38,999 nucleotides of DNA. Source: Gammaproteobacteria bacterium (GTDB taxonomy: Bacteria; Pseudomonadota; Gammaproteobacteria; Steroidobacterales; Steroidobacteraceae). Under the pieces are notes generated by a model that saw only the letters and a program-made list of their open reading frames with translations, ran no database searches and had not been told where the DNA came from. Shown here in pieces: positions 17,577 to 25,363 of the stretch (position 1 is its first letter; the number at the start of each line of letters is the position of its first letter). Where the stretch lies: positions 110,956 through 149,954 of the forward strand of contig PKWJ01000045.1 of NCBI GenBank assembly GCA_003132025.1, in the 5' to 3' direction. A program made the translations under genes and the position numbers.

Positions 17577-17816
17577 ATGTCTACACATCGTATCTTGACG
17601 CCTGCGCTGCTGCTCCTGTGCACGCTGACGGCGTGCAGCGCCACGCCGCCGCGCATGGCGACCACCTCCGCGCCGCGCGTCTATGTCACCGGTTCGCTCA
17701 CTGCCTCACCGGGGCCGAACCCTGCGCTCCAGGTGGTGACCGAGGACGACCTCATGCTTACCGGCCGCATGCAGATGGGCCCCGCAGTGCGCATGCTGGT
17801 GCCGAGTATTCAATAG
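17577..17816 (+). CDS. small lipoprotein resembling the start of a TonB-receptor plug
   Basis: This is a 79-residue lipoprotein. ATG 17577 is chosen because AGGAG lies about 6 bases upstream; a GTG at 17556 overlapping the protease stop is the alternative. The hydrophobic segment LLLLCTLTAC ends in a good lipobox (LTA|C). The rest of the mature part reads like the opening of a receptor plug: VYVTGSLTASPGPNPALQVV, then TEDDLMLTGRMQMGPAVRML and VPSIQ. Receptors 3 and 4 have VVVTGSLIARP...IVSADDL...G...VEQAL in the same order and spacing. There is no barrel and no further plug strands. It may be a fossil plug fragment or a mimic that touches TonB or a receptor. The function is unknown; the coding call rests on the Shine-Dalgarno, lipobox and ordered motif. 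Confidence 0.75.
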   Translation: MSTHRILTPALLLLCTLTACSATPPRMATTSAPRVYVTGSLTASPGPNPALQVVTEDDLMLTGRMQMGPAVRMLVPSIQ

Positions 17817-17974
17817 ACATCCGGCTGCCGGATTATGTCGCCGCGTACTGCGTCTTGATGCGGCGCTAAAGTCGGCCGCGCTACCGCCGTTAACAGAAGT
17901 ATCCCTACCGTGCGCGGCAGCCGCGGGCGGGGGCGGAAACTTTTTGCCGGTACTTATGGATGAGGATCGCACCC

Positions 17975-18433
17975 ATGAACCCGAGAGCATTTGTAACGCG
18001 GTGTCTCGCGCTGTGCCTGTTCCTGGCCGCCGCCGGCGCCCAGGCTGGTAATGCCACGGCGGACGAAGCCACAGCGATGGTAAAGAAGGGCGTGGCTTTC
18101 ATTAAGGCGCAAGGCACCGAGAAGGGCTACGCGGAGATCAGCAACAAGCAGGGTCAGTTCATCGACCGCGACCTGTACCTGGTGGTCTACGGGCTCGACG
18201 GCACCGTCCTGGCCCATGGCGCCAATGACAAGATGGTCGGCAAGAACCTGATCGACCTGAAGGACATTGACGGTAAGGCGTTCGTCAAGGAGCGGGTCGA
18301 GATGGCGCAGACCAAGAGCTCCTTCTGGCAGGACTACAAGTTCACCGACCCGGTGACTAGGAAGATCGAACCCAAGACCACCTATTGCGAGCGACTCGAC
18401 GCATCGGTGGTCTGCGGCGGCATCTACAAGTAG
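17975..18433 (+). CDS. periplasmic single-Cache sensor-like protein
   Basis: This is a 152-residue exported protein. ATG 17975 is preferred because GAGG lies about 9 bases upstream; an in-frame ATG at 17960 would add five residues. The signal peptide is about 1-24 (CLALCLFLAAAGAQA|G). The mature part is a Cache_2-like domain: a helix with EATAMVKKGVAFIKAQG, then GYAEISNKQGQFIDRDLYLVVYGLDGTVLAHGANDKMVGKNLIDLKD, then SFWQDYKFTDPVT. Two late cysteines (Cys138, Cys147) may form a disulfide. Cache domains bind small molecules and are usually part of a chemoreceptor or kinase; here the domain is free. A chemoreceptor with a different ligand domain follows 35 bases later, so this may be a soluble ligand-presenting partner (inference). 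Confidence 0.8.
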   Translation: MNPRAFVTRCLALCLFLAAAGAQAGNATADEATAMVKKGVAFIKAQGTEKGYAEISNKQGQFIDRDLYLVVYGLDGTVLAHGANDKMVGKNLIDLKDIDGKAFVKERVEMAQTKSSFWQDYKFTDPVTRKIEPKTTYCERLDASVVCGGIYK

Positions 18434-18468
18434 CGCGCGCCAGACTCGCAGGATCGCCCTGACCCGCC

Positions 18469-20139
18469 ATGAAACTCGGACTAAAGTTGCTGGCCGCGCC
18501 GCTATTGACGGCGTGCGTGATGCTTGCCGCCGGTCAGATCGACGCGGTGCTGTCCGCGCGCAATGCCACGGCAGAGCGCGCCGCGGACCAGACCCGGCTG
18601 CACGATCTGAAAATCCTTTCGGGCCTGCAGGATGAGCTGAGCCTGGCTCACGCCAGCGTCTATCGCACGCTGACCCTGATCGCGTCACTGGACGATAAAA
18701 AGGTCAAGGCCATCCGTGCCGACCTCGGGCGGCAGCTCGAACAGATAAAACGCAGATTCGCCGCGGTAGCTGCCCGCTACGCCCAGGATCCGGCGCTGCA
18801 GTCGAGCATCACCCAGATTGGCGGCGACATCGACAGCTACCACCAGCAGACCGATGCTGCGATCGACCTGGCGTCGGTGGATCCCAATACAGGCATCGCC
18901 GCCATGCAAAGCGCCGACGGGACTTTCGCCGATCTTGCGCAGCACGCGCGCGATGTTGTAACTCACATCGACGAGGCGAGCGACGCGCAGGCCGCGGCCT
19001 CAGCGACCCGGACGACGCGCCAGAATCTGCTGTTTGCCGCCATCGCACTCATCATCGCGACCGCGGCGGTGAGCGTGTCCTGGCTGAAGCAGCGGCAACT
19101 GGTGGTCGACCTGGCCGAGGCGGCCCGGATAGCCAATTGCGTGGCGCAGGGCCGACTGGAGGCCGTGCCGGCGAGCCGCCGGCAGGATGAGGTCGGTGAC
19201 GTACTGCGGGCGCTGTCGAACATGACGGTCGAATTGAACGCTACGCTGCGCACCGTGCGCGACTCGTCGGCGTCGGTCCATACTGCCAGCGTAGAGATCA
19301 CTCGCGGCAACTACGACCTGTCCTCGCGCACCGAGGAGACGGCCAGTTCCCTGGAGCAGACCGCGGTGGCGATCAAGGAGTTTGGCGACTCGATCATGCA
19401 TACCGCCGAGTCCGCGCAGCAGGCGCGCGGATACGCCAGCTCGTCGGCCGACGTCGCACGCCGCGGCGGCAGCGTCGTCGCCCAGGTGGTGTCGACCATG
19501 GATGAGATCCGGTCCACTTCGCACACCATCGGCGAAATCGTCGGCACCATCGATAGCATCGCATTTCAGACCAATCTGCTGGCCTTGAATGCCGCGGTCG
19601 AGGCCGCCCGCGCCGGCGAGCAGGGTCGCGGTTTTGCGGTGGTCGCCAGCGAAGTACGCAGTCTCGCGCAGCGCAGCGCCGACGCAGCCAAACAGATCCG
19701 GACCATGATTGGAGCCAGCGTCGATCGGGTCGAGTCGGGTGCCAAGCTCGTGGCCGCCGCGGGCACCACGATGACCGACATCGTCGACAGCGTGCAGCGG
19801 GTATCGGACATCATTGCCCGGATCAGCGAGGCGGCGGCCGAGCAGACCCGCGGCATCGGCCAGATCAATGGCGCCGTCGGCGGGCTCGAACAGATGACTC
19901 AGGAGAATGCCGCGTTGGTCGAGCAATCGGCCGCGGCTGCCGATATGCTCAAGGATCAGGCGTCACGGCTGGACGCAGTGGTACGGCACTTCACGCTCGC
20001 CGACGCCACGGATCCTCCCCGGGCGACCAATCCGGCGTCCGTCGATGCCCGCGCCACGCACGAGGCCACGCTCGTGGACGCTCGCGCTACGGGCGTGGCG
20101 GCGGCAACATCCGAGTGGAAGCTGGCCAAGGCCTCGTAG
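18469..20139 (+). CDS. methyl-accepting chemotaxis protein
   Basis: This is a 556-residue chemoreceptor. Membrane segment 1 is at about 5-25, a periplasmic four-helix-bundle region at about 26-180, membrane segment 2 at about 187-206 ([20 protein letters not shown]), then HAMP (about 208-262) and the cytoplasmic signalling coiled coil. The signalling tip is nearly identical to the family core: [20 protein letters not shown] followed by [20 protein letters not shown]. Glutamine/glutamate pairs in [13 protein letters not shown] suggest methylation sites. The C-terminus (SEWKLAKAS) lacks a CheR-binding pentapeptide of the NWETF type. No che genes are nearby. The stop is only 10 bases from the stop of the convergent feo-associated gene. 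Confidence 0.92.
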   Translation: MKLGLKLLAAPLLTACVMLAAGQIDAVLSARNATAERAADQTRLHDLKILSGLQDELSLAHASVYRTLTLIASLDDKKVKAIRADLGRQLEQIKRRFAAVAARYAQDPALQSSITQIGGDIDSYHQQTDAAIDLASVDPNTGIAAMQSADGTFADLAQHARDVVTHIDEASDAQAAASATRTTRQNLLFAAIALIIATAAVSVSWLKQRQLVVDLAEAARIANCVAQGRLEAVPASRRQDEVGDVLRALSNMTVELNATLRTVRDSSASVHTASVEITRGNYDLSSRTEETASSLEQTAVAIKEFGDSIMHTAESAQQARGYASSSADVARRGGSVVAQVVSTMDEIRSTSHTIGEIVGTIDSIAFQTNLLALNAAVEAARAGEQGRGFAVVASEVRSLAQRSADAAKQIRTMIGASVDRVESGAKLVAAAGTTMTDIVDSVQRVSDIIARISEAAAEQTRGIGQINGAVGGLEQMTQENAALVEQSAAAADMLKDQASRLDAVVRHFTLADATDPPRATNPASVDARATHEATLVDARATGVAAATSEWKLAKAS

Positions 20140-20149
20140 CGCCGCGTCT

Positions 20150-20380
20150 TTAGCGTTGCTTGCCGTTGGCAATCTTCGGCCCGTGCTCGCCGGCCGCCGC
20201 ACAGTTGCTGCATCCCGGAGTGGACAGCCGCGCACGGTGGCGCGCCGCCGCGCGCGCCAGTATGCCGCGCGCCGCGAGCGCGTCGAGCAGCCGCTGGCGG
20301 CGCGTCATCGTCAGGAACGTCCACACCACATAGCCGGCGGCCGATACCACCAGCAGCGCGATGATGAGCTGTTGCCACAT
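20150..20380 (-). CDS. small membrane protein downstream of feoB
   Basis: This is a 76-residue protein starting MWQQLIIALLVVSAAGYVVW. One membrane segment (about 4-24) is followed by a basic stretch (RRQRLLDALAARGILARAAARHRAR) and a short tail with two cysteines (TPGCSNCAAAG). The start at 20380 lies 7 bases after the feoB stop, so it is the third gene of the feo operon. Small cysteine-tailed membrane proteins in this position are common in gammaproteobacterial feo operons and resemble DUF6587, from memory. The CxxC-like tail could bind iron, which is inference. Confidence 0.68.
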   Translation of the reverse strand: MWQQLIIALLVVSAAGYVVWTFLTMTRRQRLLDALAARGILARAAARHRARLSTPGCSNCAAAGEHGPKIANGKQR

Positions 20381-20387
20381 GGCTTTT

Positions 20388-22274
20388 CTAGGCTCCGGCG
20401 CCGAACAGCAGCGCGATGCGGTAAGTGGCGAATGCGGCTGCATAGGCCAGCACGAACAGGTAGCCGGCCATGATCAGCGGGTAGCGCCAGGAATTGGTCT
20501 CGCGGCGCACGGTGACCAGCGTCGACAGGCACTGCGGGGCAAACACATACCACGCCAAGAGCGACAGCGCGGTGGCGAGCGTCCAGCTGTGCGCGATCAT
20601 CGGTCGCAGCGCCGTCTCGACATCGGTGCCGCCCACATTGGACAGCGCGTAGACCGTGCCGAGCGCGCCGACCACGACTTCGCGCGCGGCCAGGCCCGGC
20701 ACCAGCGCCACGCTGATCTGCCAGTTGAAGCCCAGCGGTGCAAAGAGGTGATCCAGGCCTGCGCCCAGCATGCCGGCAAAGCTGTAGCGGATCGCGGGTC
20801 CCGTGGCGCCCGCGGGCGGCGCCGGATAGCTGCCCAGGAACCACATCAGCACCATCAGCGCCAGGATGATGGTACCGACGCGCGACAGGAATATCTGCGC
20901 CCGCTCCCACAGCCCGGTCAGCAGATTGCGCACCGTGGGCCAGTGATATTCCGGCAGTTCCATCAGCAGCGGGTGGTAGCTCGAGCGCATTGTCGCGCGC
21001 TTCATCACCAGCGCCACCAGCACCGCGCCGGCCACACCGAACACATAGAGCGAGAACAGCACCAGGCCCTGCAGATTGAACGGTCCGACGCTGCGTGCCG
21101 GGATGAAGGCGCCGATGATCAGCGCGTACACCGGCAAGCGGGCCGAACAGGTCATGATTGGGGCTAATAAAATCGTCGCCAGCCGGTCCCTGACACTCGG
21201 TATGGTGCGCGCGGCCATGATCCCAGGAATGGCGCAGGAGAATGACGACAGCAGCGGTATGAAGGAGCGGCCGGACAGTCCGACGCCGCCCATCAGCCGA
21301 TCGAGCAGGAATGCGGCGCGCGGCAGGTAGCCGCTGTCCTCCAGCAGCAGGATGAAGAAGAACAGGATCAGGATCTGCGGCAGGAATACCAGCACGCTGC
21401 CGGCGCCGGCGATCACGCCGCCGGCGATCAGGCTGCGTAACGGCCCGTCGGCCATCACCTGCTCCACCGTCCGACCCAAGGCCTGCATGCCGGCATTGAT
21501 CCACGCTACCGGTGCCTGGGCCCAGCTGAACACCGCCTGGAACACCAGGAACATCAGTAGCGCCAGCAGCACCGGGCCTGCGATCGGGTGCATCACGATC
21601 GCATCCACCCGTGCCAGCGCACGGTCGCGCAGCGGCTCGACGTAGCCGGCGAGCGTCAGGATGTGGCGCGTGTGCCGCTGGGTCGCTGCGAGCTGCTCAT
21701 GGCTGTCGGGCGGCAGCGTGAACGGCTCGCGGGCCGGCGCCACTTCGAGCTCGTCGAGCGCGGCGATCAGCGCCGCCTCGCCGCCCGGGCGTACCGCGAC
21801 GGTGCGCGCCACCGGCACACCCAGTTCGCGCGCCAGTACCTCGCAATCGAGCTTAAAGCCGCGGCGCTCCGCCAGGTCGCTCATGTTGAGTGCGACGATC
21901 ATGGGTATCGACAGCCGCGTGAGTTCCAGCGCCAGCCGCAGCGACAGCCGCAGATTGGTCGCATCCAGCACGCACACGATCATCTCCGGCGGAGTCTCGC
22001 CCTGCAGGCGCCCGGTGACGACATCGCGCGTGATGGCCTCGTCCAGCGTGGTGGGCACCAGGCTGTAGGCGCCCGGCAGATCGATCACGCGGTAAAGAAG
22101 ATTGCGGCGCACGCCGACGAACGCGCCTTCCTTGCGCTCGACGGTCACGCCGGGATAGTTCGCAACTTTCTGGCGGCTGCCGGTCAGGCGATTAAACAGC
22201 GCGGTCTTACCGCAATTCGGGGCTCCCACCAGGGCAACCCGGCGGGTGATGATAGCGGGAGTATCGCGTGTCAC
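20388..22274 (-). CDS. feoB: ferrous iron transporter FeoB
   Basis: This is a 628-residue inner-membrane ferrous-iron transporter with an N-terminal GTPase. G1 is GAPNCGKTALFN (from about residue 17), with VANYPGVTVERKEG after it, G3 is DLPGAYSL and G4 is NMSD. The membrane part has the two Gate regions, including SFSCAIPGIMAARTIPS and LVPGLAAREVVVGALGTVYAL. It is shorter than the E. coli protein (773 aa) but within the range of the family. The start is GTG 22274, and its GTGA overlaps the feoA stop, indicating tight coupling. It imports Fe2+ released by feoA-assisted transport and is usually under Fur control. Confidence 0.95.
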   Translation of the reverse strand: MTRDTPAIITRRVALVGAPNCGKTALFNRLTGSRQKVANYPGVTVERKEGAFVGVRRNLLYRVIDLPGAYSLVPTTLDEAITRDVVTGRLQGETPPEMIVCVLDATNLRLSLRLALELTRLSIPMIVALNMSDLAERRGFKLDCEVLARELGVPVARTVAVRPGGEAALIAALDELEVAPAREPFTLPPDSHEQLAATQRHTRHILTLAGYVEPLRDRALARVDAIVMHPIAGPVLLALLMFLVFQAVFSWAQAPVAWINAGMQALGRTVEQVMADGPLRSLIAGGVIAGAGSVLVFLPQILILFFFILLLEDSGYLPRAAFLLDRLMGGVGLSGRSFIPLLSSFSCAIPGIMAARTIPSVRDRLATILLAPIMTCSARLPVYALIIGAFIPARSVGPFNLQGLVLFSLYVFGVAGAVLVALVMKRATMRSSYHPLLMELPEYHWPTVRNLLTGLWERAQIFLSRVGTIILALMVLMWFLGSYPAPPAGATGPAIRYSFAGMLGAGLDHLFAPLGFNWQISVALVPGLAAREVVVGALGTVYALSNVGGTDVETALRPMIAHSWTLATALSLLAWYVFAPQCLSTLVTVRRETNSWRYPLIMAGYLFVLAYAAAFATYRIALLFGAGA

Positions 22275-22597
22275 CGGGCCTCGCCATCCACCCTGACCAT
22301 GACCGCCTGGGCTTCGCGCCGGCGCAGCGCGAAGATGGAACAGCCGATGCGCACCGCGATCGGATCGCCGCCGGGTCGCTGTTCCTCGATCACCTCGATG
22401 CGCTCGCCGGGGACGAAGCCGAGTTCCATCAGCCGCCGGACGATGGTCGAGCCGGCCACGTCGCCGATAGAGGTTGCTGTGCCGTTGCCACCGGTGCCGT
22501 TGCCTTCGGTGATGCCGCTGACCACGCCGCGGGCGCCTTTATGCAGGCGCGCCAGCGAGCAGATGGCCTCTTCATGCCAGGCTCGACACGAATCCAT
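22271..22597 (-). CDS. feoA: ferrous iron transport protein FeoA, with an inserted Gly/Thr/Asn loop
   Basis: This is a 108-residue FeoA. The SH3-like core is seen in STIVRRLMELGFVPGERIEVI (about 49-69), then GGDPIAVRIGCSIFALRRREAQAVMV. It is longer than the usual 75-85 residues because of an N-terminal extension and a low-complexity insertion (ITEGNGTGGNGTATS, about 29-43) before the core. FeoA is a small cytoplasmic partner needed for FeoB activity. The stop overlaps the feoB start (22271-22274). Confidence 0.9.
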   Translation of the reverse strand: MDSCRAWHEEAICSLARLHKGARGVVSGITEGNGTGGNGTATSIGDVAGSTIVRRLMELGFVPGERIEVIEEQRPGGDPIAVRIGCSIFALRRREAQAVMVRVDGEAR

Positions 22598-22630
22598 GTC
22601 AGCGCACCTCGCGGCTTGCTTAAAGACAAA

Positions 22631-22645
22631 TACGAATCACTCGCA
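22631..22645 (-). promoter_or_regulatory. possible Fur box upstream of feoA
   Basis: On the + strand TACGAATCACTCGCA is an imperfect 7-1-7 palindrome (5 of 7 symmetric pairs). It matches the Fur consensus TGATAATnATTATCA at 8 of 14 positions. It lies 34 bases before feoA, where Fur control is expected. The match is weak. Confidence 0.33.
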
Positions 22646-22814
22646 ATCGCATCAAAGCATAGCGCAGCACCAGCTTACGTGCCACTTCGGCTGGCTGAAA
22701 AGCGCAACGGTACCGCGCGCTTTGACCTAATCCATCAACTTTCTGGGACCCGTCAGCGCCTGATCTATTGTTTCATTATTGGTTCAAGCGATGTGCATAG
22801 CCGGTACATTGTAG

Positions 22815-23315
22815 CTATTTTCTTTTCAGACGGCTTTGAAACCAGCGCTGCAGCAGTTGATCGATCGAAAAGGCGCCCGCGCCGCGGCAGAGCAATACCA
22901 GCAGCATCGCCGCCCACTGGATATGGGTCGGCCATGCCTGCGGGTAGACGAACACCTCGATGATGGTGGTCATGCCGAGCAACACCAGCGCCGCCGGACG
23001 CGTCAGGAAACCAAGCACCAGCAGCACCGGTGTACTGAGCTCGATCGCCGCGCCTAGATGGGCGGCGATATCCGGCGGCAGCAGCGGCACTTTGTACTCG
23101 TCTTCAAACAACTGCAGCGTTGCATCCCAATTCGCAAGCTTGGTGGTGCCGGAATTCCAGAACACGGTCGCGACCGCGAAGCGCAGCGGCAGCGCCAGCA
23201 GACTGTAGGGCACTGCCTCGAGCCAGCCGATGACACGCTGCAGCGCACCGACGATGCCGGGGTTGCCGGTGTTGCCGGCGTTACCGCCGGCGATCGCGGA
23301 GACAGGGGTGCTCAC
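22815..23315 (-). CDS. DoxX family membrane protein of the bufferin operon
   Basis: This is a 166-residue DoxX-like protein with about four membrane segments (PYSLLALPLRFAVATVFW; LGAAIELSTPVLLVLGFL; ALVLLGMTTIIEVFVY; AAMLLVLLCRGAGAFSIDQLL). It carries the family motif FWNSGTTKLANW. Its start overlaps the stop of the bufC-like gene by 4 bases, so it is translated as the last gene of the bufA-bufB-bufC unit. DoxX proteins are frequent last genes in such operons and are thought to handle quinone or redox steps in the membrane. The role here is inferred from context. The basic tail (RWFQSRLKRK) should be cytoplasmic. Confidence 0.85.
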   Translation of the reverse strand: MSTPVSAIAGGNAGNTGNPGIVGALQRVIGWLEAVPYSLLALPLRFAVATVFWNSGTTKLANWDATLQLFEDEYKVPLLPPDIAAHLGAAIELSTPVLLVLGFLTRPAALVLLGMTTIIEVFVYPQAWPTHIQWAAMLLVLLCRGAGAFSIDQLLQRWFQSRLKRK

Positions 23316-24109
23316 GAGCGCGTTTCTCCTATGGCCACCGTGGTTCCAGCCGAGGTGCTACACCTGAAATCGATGAAGCGTCCCAAAGCCAGATGCTCAG
23401 CCAGCCAGGCGTCGACGTCACCCTCCGAGCCGTCGGCGAGCACTGCAGATAAAGGCCTGCCGGCGCTTAAGCGCGCAGTGAATTCCCACGCCGCCGCGCT
23501 CAGACACCGCACCTGCACGCCCGCGGCGTTACGCTCGATCAGCAGGTGCACCGGACCGCTGGACAGATCGATCGCCGCCATCGCGGCATCGCTCTGCTCC
23601 AGCACCGCGCGCCAGATCGCGTCGGCAGGGAATTCGAGGCGCAGCAGACTCAGGGCCGGGTGCGCGCAGAAGCTCACGTGCGACAAGGCCGATTCGTCCA
23701 ACGCCGCCAGCTGGGCAAGATCCAGCCGTGGTACATCGCTCGCATGCAGTGCGCGATTCACCGCCCACTCCAGTTGTGCCACGTCGCCCAGATACGCCAG
23801 CGCGGCTGCCGGCGGATAACCGGCCAGAAACCCGGCAAAGTCGGCACCGTAGTCGTTCAGGTAGGCGCTACCGGGCGGATTGCGGCGGATGAATTCGTGC
23901 GCCGCGGCTGCAAAGAAATCCGCACCCACCAGCCGCTGCACTGCCGGGAACGACAGACGCAGCGCGTTTACCAATGTGGCAAAGGCGGTATTGCGATAGA
24001 TCGCCAGGCGCAGCGCGCCGTCGTCGCCTGCCAGCAGCGCCTCGCCGCCGGTAGCGTCGCCGAACAGCTGCTCGCGCAGCGAGCGCTGCAGCTCAAGCAG
24101 CGCAGGCAT
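23312..24109 (-). CDS. bufC: BufC/HvfC-type partner protein (DUF2063 domain)
   Basis: This is a 265-residue protein. The N-terminal region (about 5-95: LLELQRSLREQLF, LAIYRNTAFATLVNALRLSFPAVQRLVG, FIRRNPPGSAYLNDYGADFAGFL) matches the putative DNA-binding DUF2063 domain found in partners of DUF692 enzymes. A second region (about 100-255) is the usual C-terminal half. In characterised bufferin and HvfA-type systems this partner binds the precursor leader and presents it to the DUF692 enzyme; DNA binding is probably a misnomer. The start overlaps the bufB stop by 17 bases, and the stop overlaps the doxX start by 4. Confidence 0.88.
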   Translation of the reverse strand: MPALLELQRSLREQLFGDATGGEALLAGDDGALRLAIYRNTAFATLVNALRLSFPAVQRLVGADFFAAAAHEFIRRNPPGSAYLNDYGADFAGFLAGYPPAAALAYLGDVAQLEWAVNRALHASDVPRLDLAQLAALDESALSHVSFCAHPALSLLRLEFPADAIWRAVLEQSDAAMAAIDLSSGPVHLLIERNAAGVQVRCLSAAAWEFTARLSAGRPLSAVLADGSEGDVDAWLAEHLALGRFIDFRCSTSAGTTVAIGETRS

Positions 24110-24974
24110 GATTCCCCGCCACAGCGCGCATCAGCGTCGCGGCCTGCGCCGCCTCATCGAGCAGTACCTCGAACGCCGGAATATCGGTGTCCCATTCGAT
24201 CAGCGTCGGCTTGGCGCCGAAGCGGCGCAGCGCCTGGACGTACAGCGCCCAGACCTCTGCAGCGACGTTCGAGCCGTGATCATCGATACGTACCGTGCGG
24301 CCGTTATCCAGCGTTAGCAGCGCGTGGCCGGCCAGGTGAATTTCCCCGACCGCCGCCGTCGGCAGCGCATTCAGATAGCGCTGCGCATCCCAGCCGTGGT
24401 TGCTGGCGCTGACGAAGATGTTATTGACGTCGCACAGGATGCCGCAGCCGGTACGCTGCGCAACCGCGCTCATGAATTCCCACTCGGGAATGGTCGAGTG
24501 CCGGAACTGCAGATAGGTGGAAGGGTTTTCAATCAGGATGCGACGTTGCAGCGCCGCCTGGGTCTGCTCGACGTGACGGCATACGACGGCGAGCGCCTCT
24601 TCGGTCAGCGGCAGCGGCAGCAGATCGGCCAGGTACCGGCCGCCGACCACGCTCCAGGACAGATGCTCCGACACCAGGCCAGGCTCGATGCTGCGCACCA
24701 GCTCGGCGATGCGCCGCAGGTGCCGGCCATCGAGCTCCTCGGCGCTGCCCAGCGACAGCCCGACTCCATGCAGCGATAACGGATAGTCGCGGCGCACGCT
24801 GGTCAGCACCTGCCGCGCCGCGCCGCCGCCAAAATAATTCTCAGCGTGCACCTCGAACCAGGCAACCTGCGGCCGTCCCTGGGCCACCAGCTCGTGGTGC
24901 GGGAAGCGCAACCCGATTCCCGCCGCAGCGGGAATCGGGCTGTGTTCGTTCACGCTGTGGGTGCTGCCCGTCAC
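24093..24974 (-). CDS. bufB: DUF692 (MNIO) bufferin-maturation enzyme
   Basis: This is a 293-residue multinuclear non-heme iron oxidative enzyme with a TIM-barrel fold. Family motifs in order are GIGLRFPHHE (about 19), VAWFEVHAENYFG, YPLSLHGVGLSLGSAE, LVSEHLSWS, ILIENPSTYL, CGILCDVNNIFVSASNHG, GEIHLAGHA, DDHGSNV and LIEWDTDIPAFEVLL. The His, Glu, Asp and Asn residues in these motifs are the expected iron ligands. Family members use oxygen to rebuild cysteines of a precursor peptide; in bufferins this gives thiooxazoles. The gene starts at GTG 24974, 9 bases after bufA; a second GTG eight codons on would also fit. Its substrate is almost certainly the upstream bufA product. Confidence 0.92.
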   Translation of the reverse strand: MTGSTHSVNEHSPIPAAAGIGLRFPHHELVAQGRPQVAWFEVHAENYFGGGAARQVLTSVRRDYPLSLHGVGLSLGSAEELDGRHLRRIAELVRSIEPGLVSEHLSWSVVGGRYLADLLPLPLTEEALAVVCRHVEQTQAALQRRILIENPSTYLQFRHSTIPEWEFMSAVAQRTGCGILCDVNNIFVSASNHGWDAQRYLNALPTAAVGEIHLAGHALLTLDNGRTVRIDDHGSNVAAEVWALYVQALRRFGAKPTLIEWDTDIPAFEVLLDEAAQAATLMRAVAGNHACAA

Positions 24975-24983
24975 GTGCTTCTG

Positions 24984-25274
24984 TTACATCGCCTTGGTGG
25001 AACCGCCGGCGATCTTGGCGCAGTCGCCGGCCGGCAGCAGCACAAACGACTTGGTGTCGCGTGCCATGGTCGCCTGTCCGGCGCAGGAATGCGCCCCTGC
25101 AGCGCAGTCGTTCTTGCTGGCCGCATTCACGCCGTAACACTTCTCCAGCTTAGCCCCCGAGGCGTCGGATTTGGCGGCCATCGGCGCATCGGCAGCGCTG
25201 ACCGGCGCCTGCAGCACCAGCGCCAGTCCAACCGCGGCCGACAGGGTCGAAGCGGCCAATAGGTATCGATTCAT
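24984..25274 (-). CDS. bufA: bufferin precursor (DUF2282 family)
   Basis: This is a 96-residue precursor with an export signal (1-28, ending PVSAADA) that doubles as leader. The core has four cysteines in the DUF2282 pattern: LEKCYGVNA (Cys46), KNDCAAGAHSCAGQ (Cys57, Cys64) and PAGDCAKIAGGS (Cys85). In characterised bufferin-1 peptides the two central cysteines become thiooxazoles and the product binds copper in the periplasm. GAGGGG before ATG 25274 is a strong ribosome site. A GTAACC-N15-CGAA promoter lies upstream, divergent to the sigma-factor gene. It is the first gene of a four-gene unit. The peptide family is clear; the metal specificity is carried over from relatives. Confidence 0.92.
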   Translation of the reverse strand: MNRYLLAASTLSAAVGLALVLQAPVSAADAPMAAKSDASGAKLEKCYGVNAASKNDCAAGAHSCAGQATMARDTKSFVLLPAGDCAKIAGGSTKAM

Positions 25275-25297
25275 GGTGATCCCCTCTTTGTGTCTTG

Positions 25298-25315
25298 CGG
25301 CCCCGGAATTGGGGC
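25298..25315 (-). other. stem-loop in the bufA leader
   Basis: GGCCCC, then GGAATT, then GGGGCC (in + strand reading) forms a 6-base all-GC stem with a 6-base loop, 24 bases before the bufA start and between its putative promoter and ribosome site. It could steady the mRNA or affect initiation. There is no T-run for a terminator. Confidence 0.4.
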
Positions 25316-25327
25316 CACGTGGGTAAG

Positions 25328-25352
25328 TTCGGTATCCGGAGCAAAAGGTTAC
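25328..25352 (-). promoter_or_regulatory. SigF-type (ECF) promoter of bufA
   Basis: On the minus strand GTAACC (25352-25347), a 15-base spacer and CGAA (25331-25328) match the GTAACC / CGAA elements described for SigF regulons of bufferin-type operons. The -10 lies 53 bases before bufA. The element sits between bufA and the sigma gene, next to the chosen sigma start. Confidence 0.65.
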
Positions 25353-25363
25353 ACTACGCGCGC

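Noticed and set aside
25295-25363. TTG 25295 as the start of the sigma factor
   Set aside because: It would put the bufA promoter inside the sigma coding region and add 23 residues not typical for ECF sigma factors; GTG 25364 fits better.
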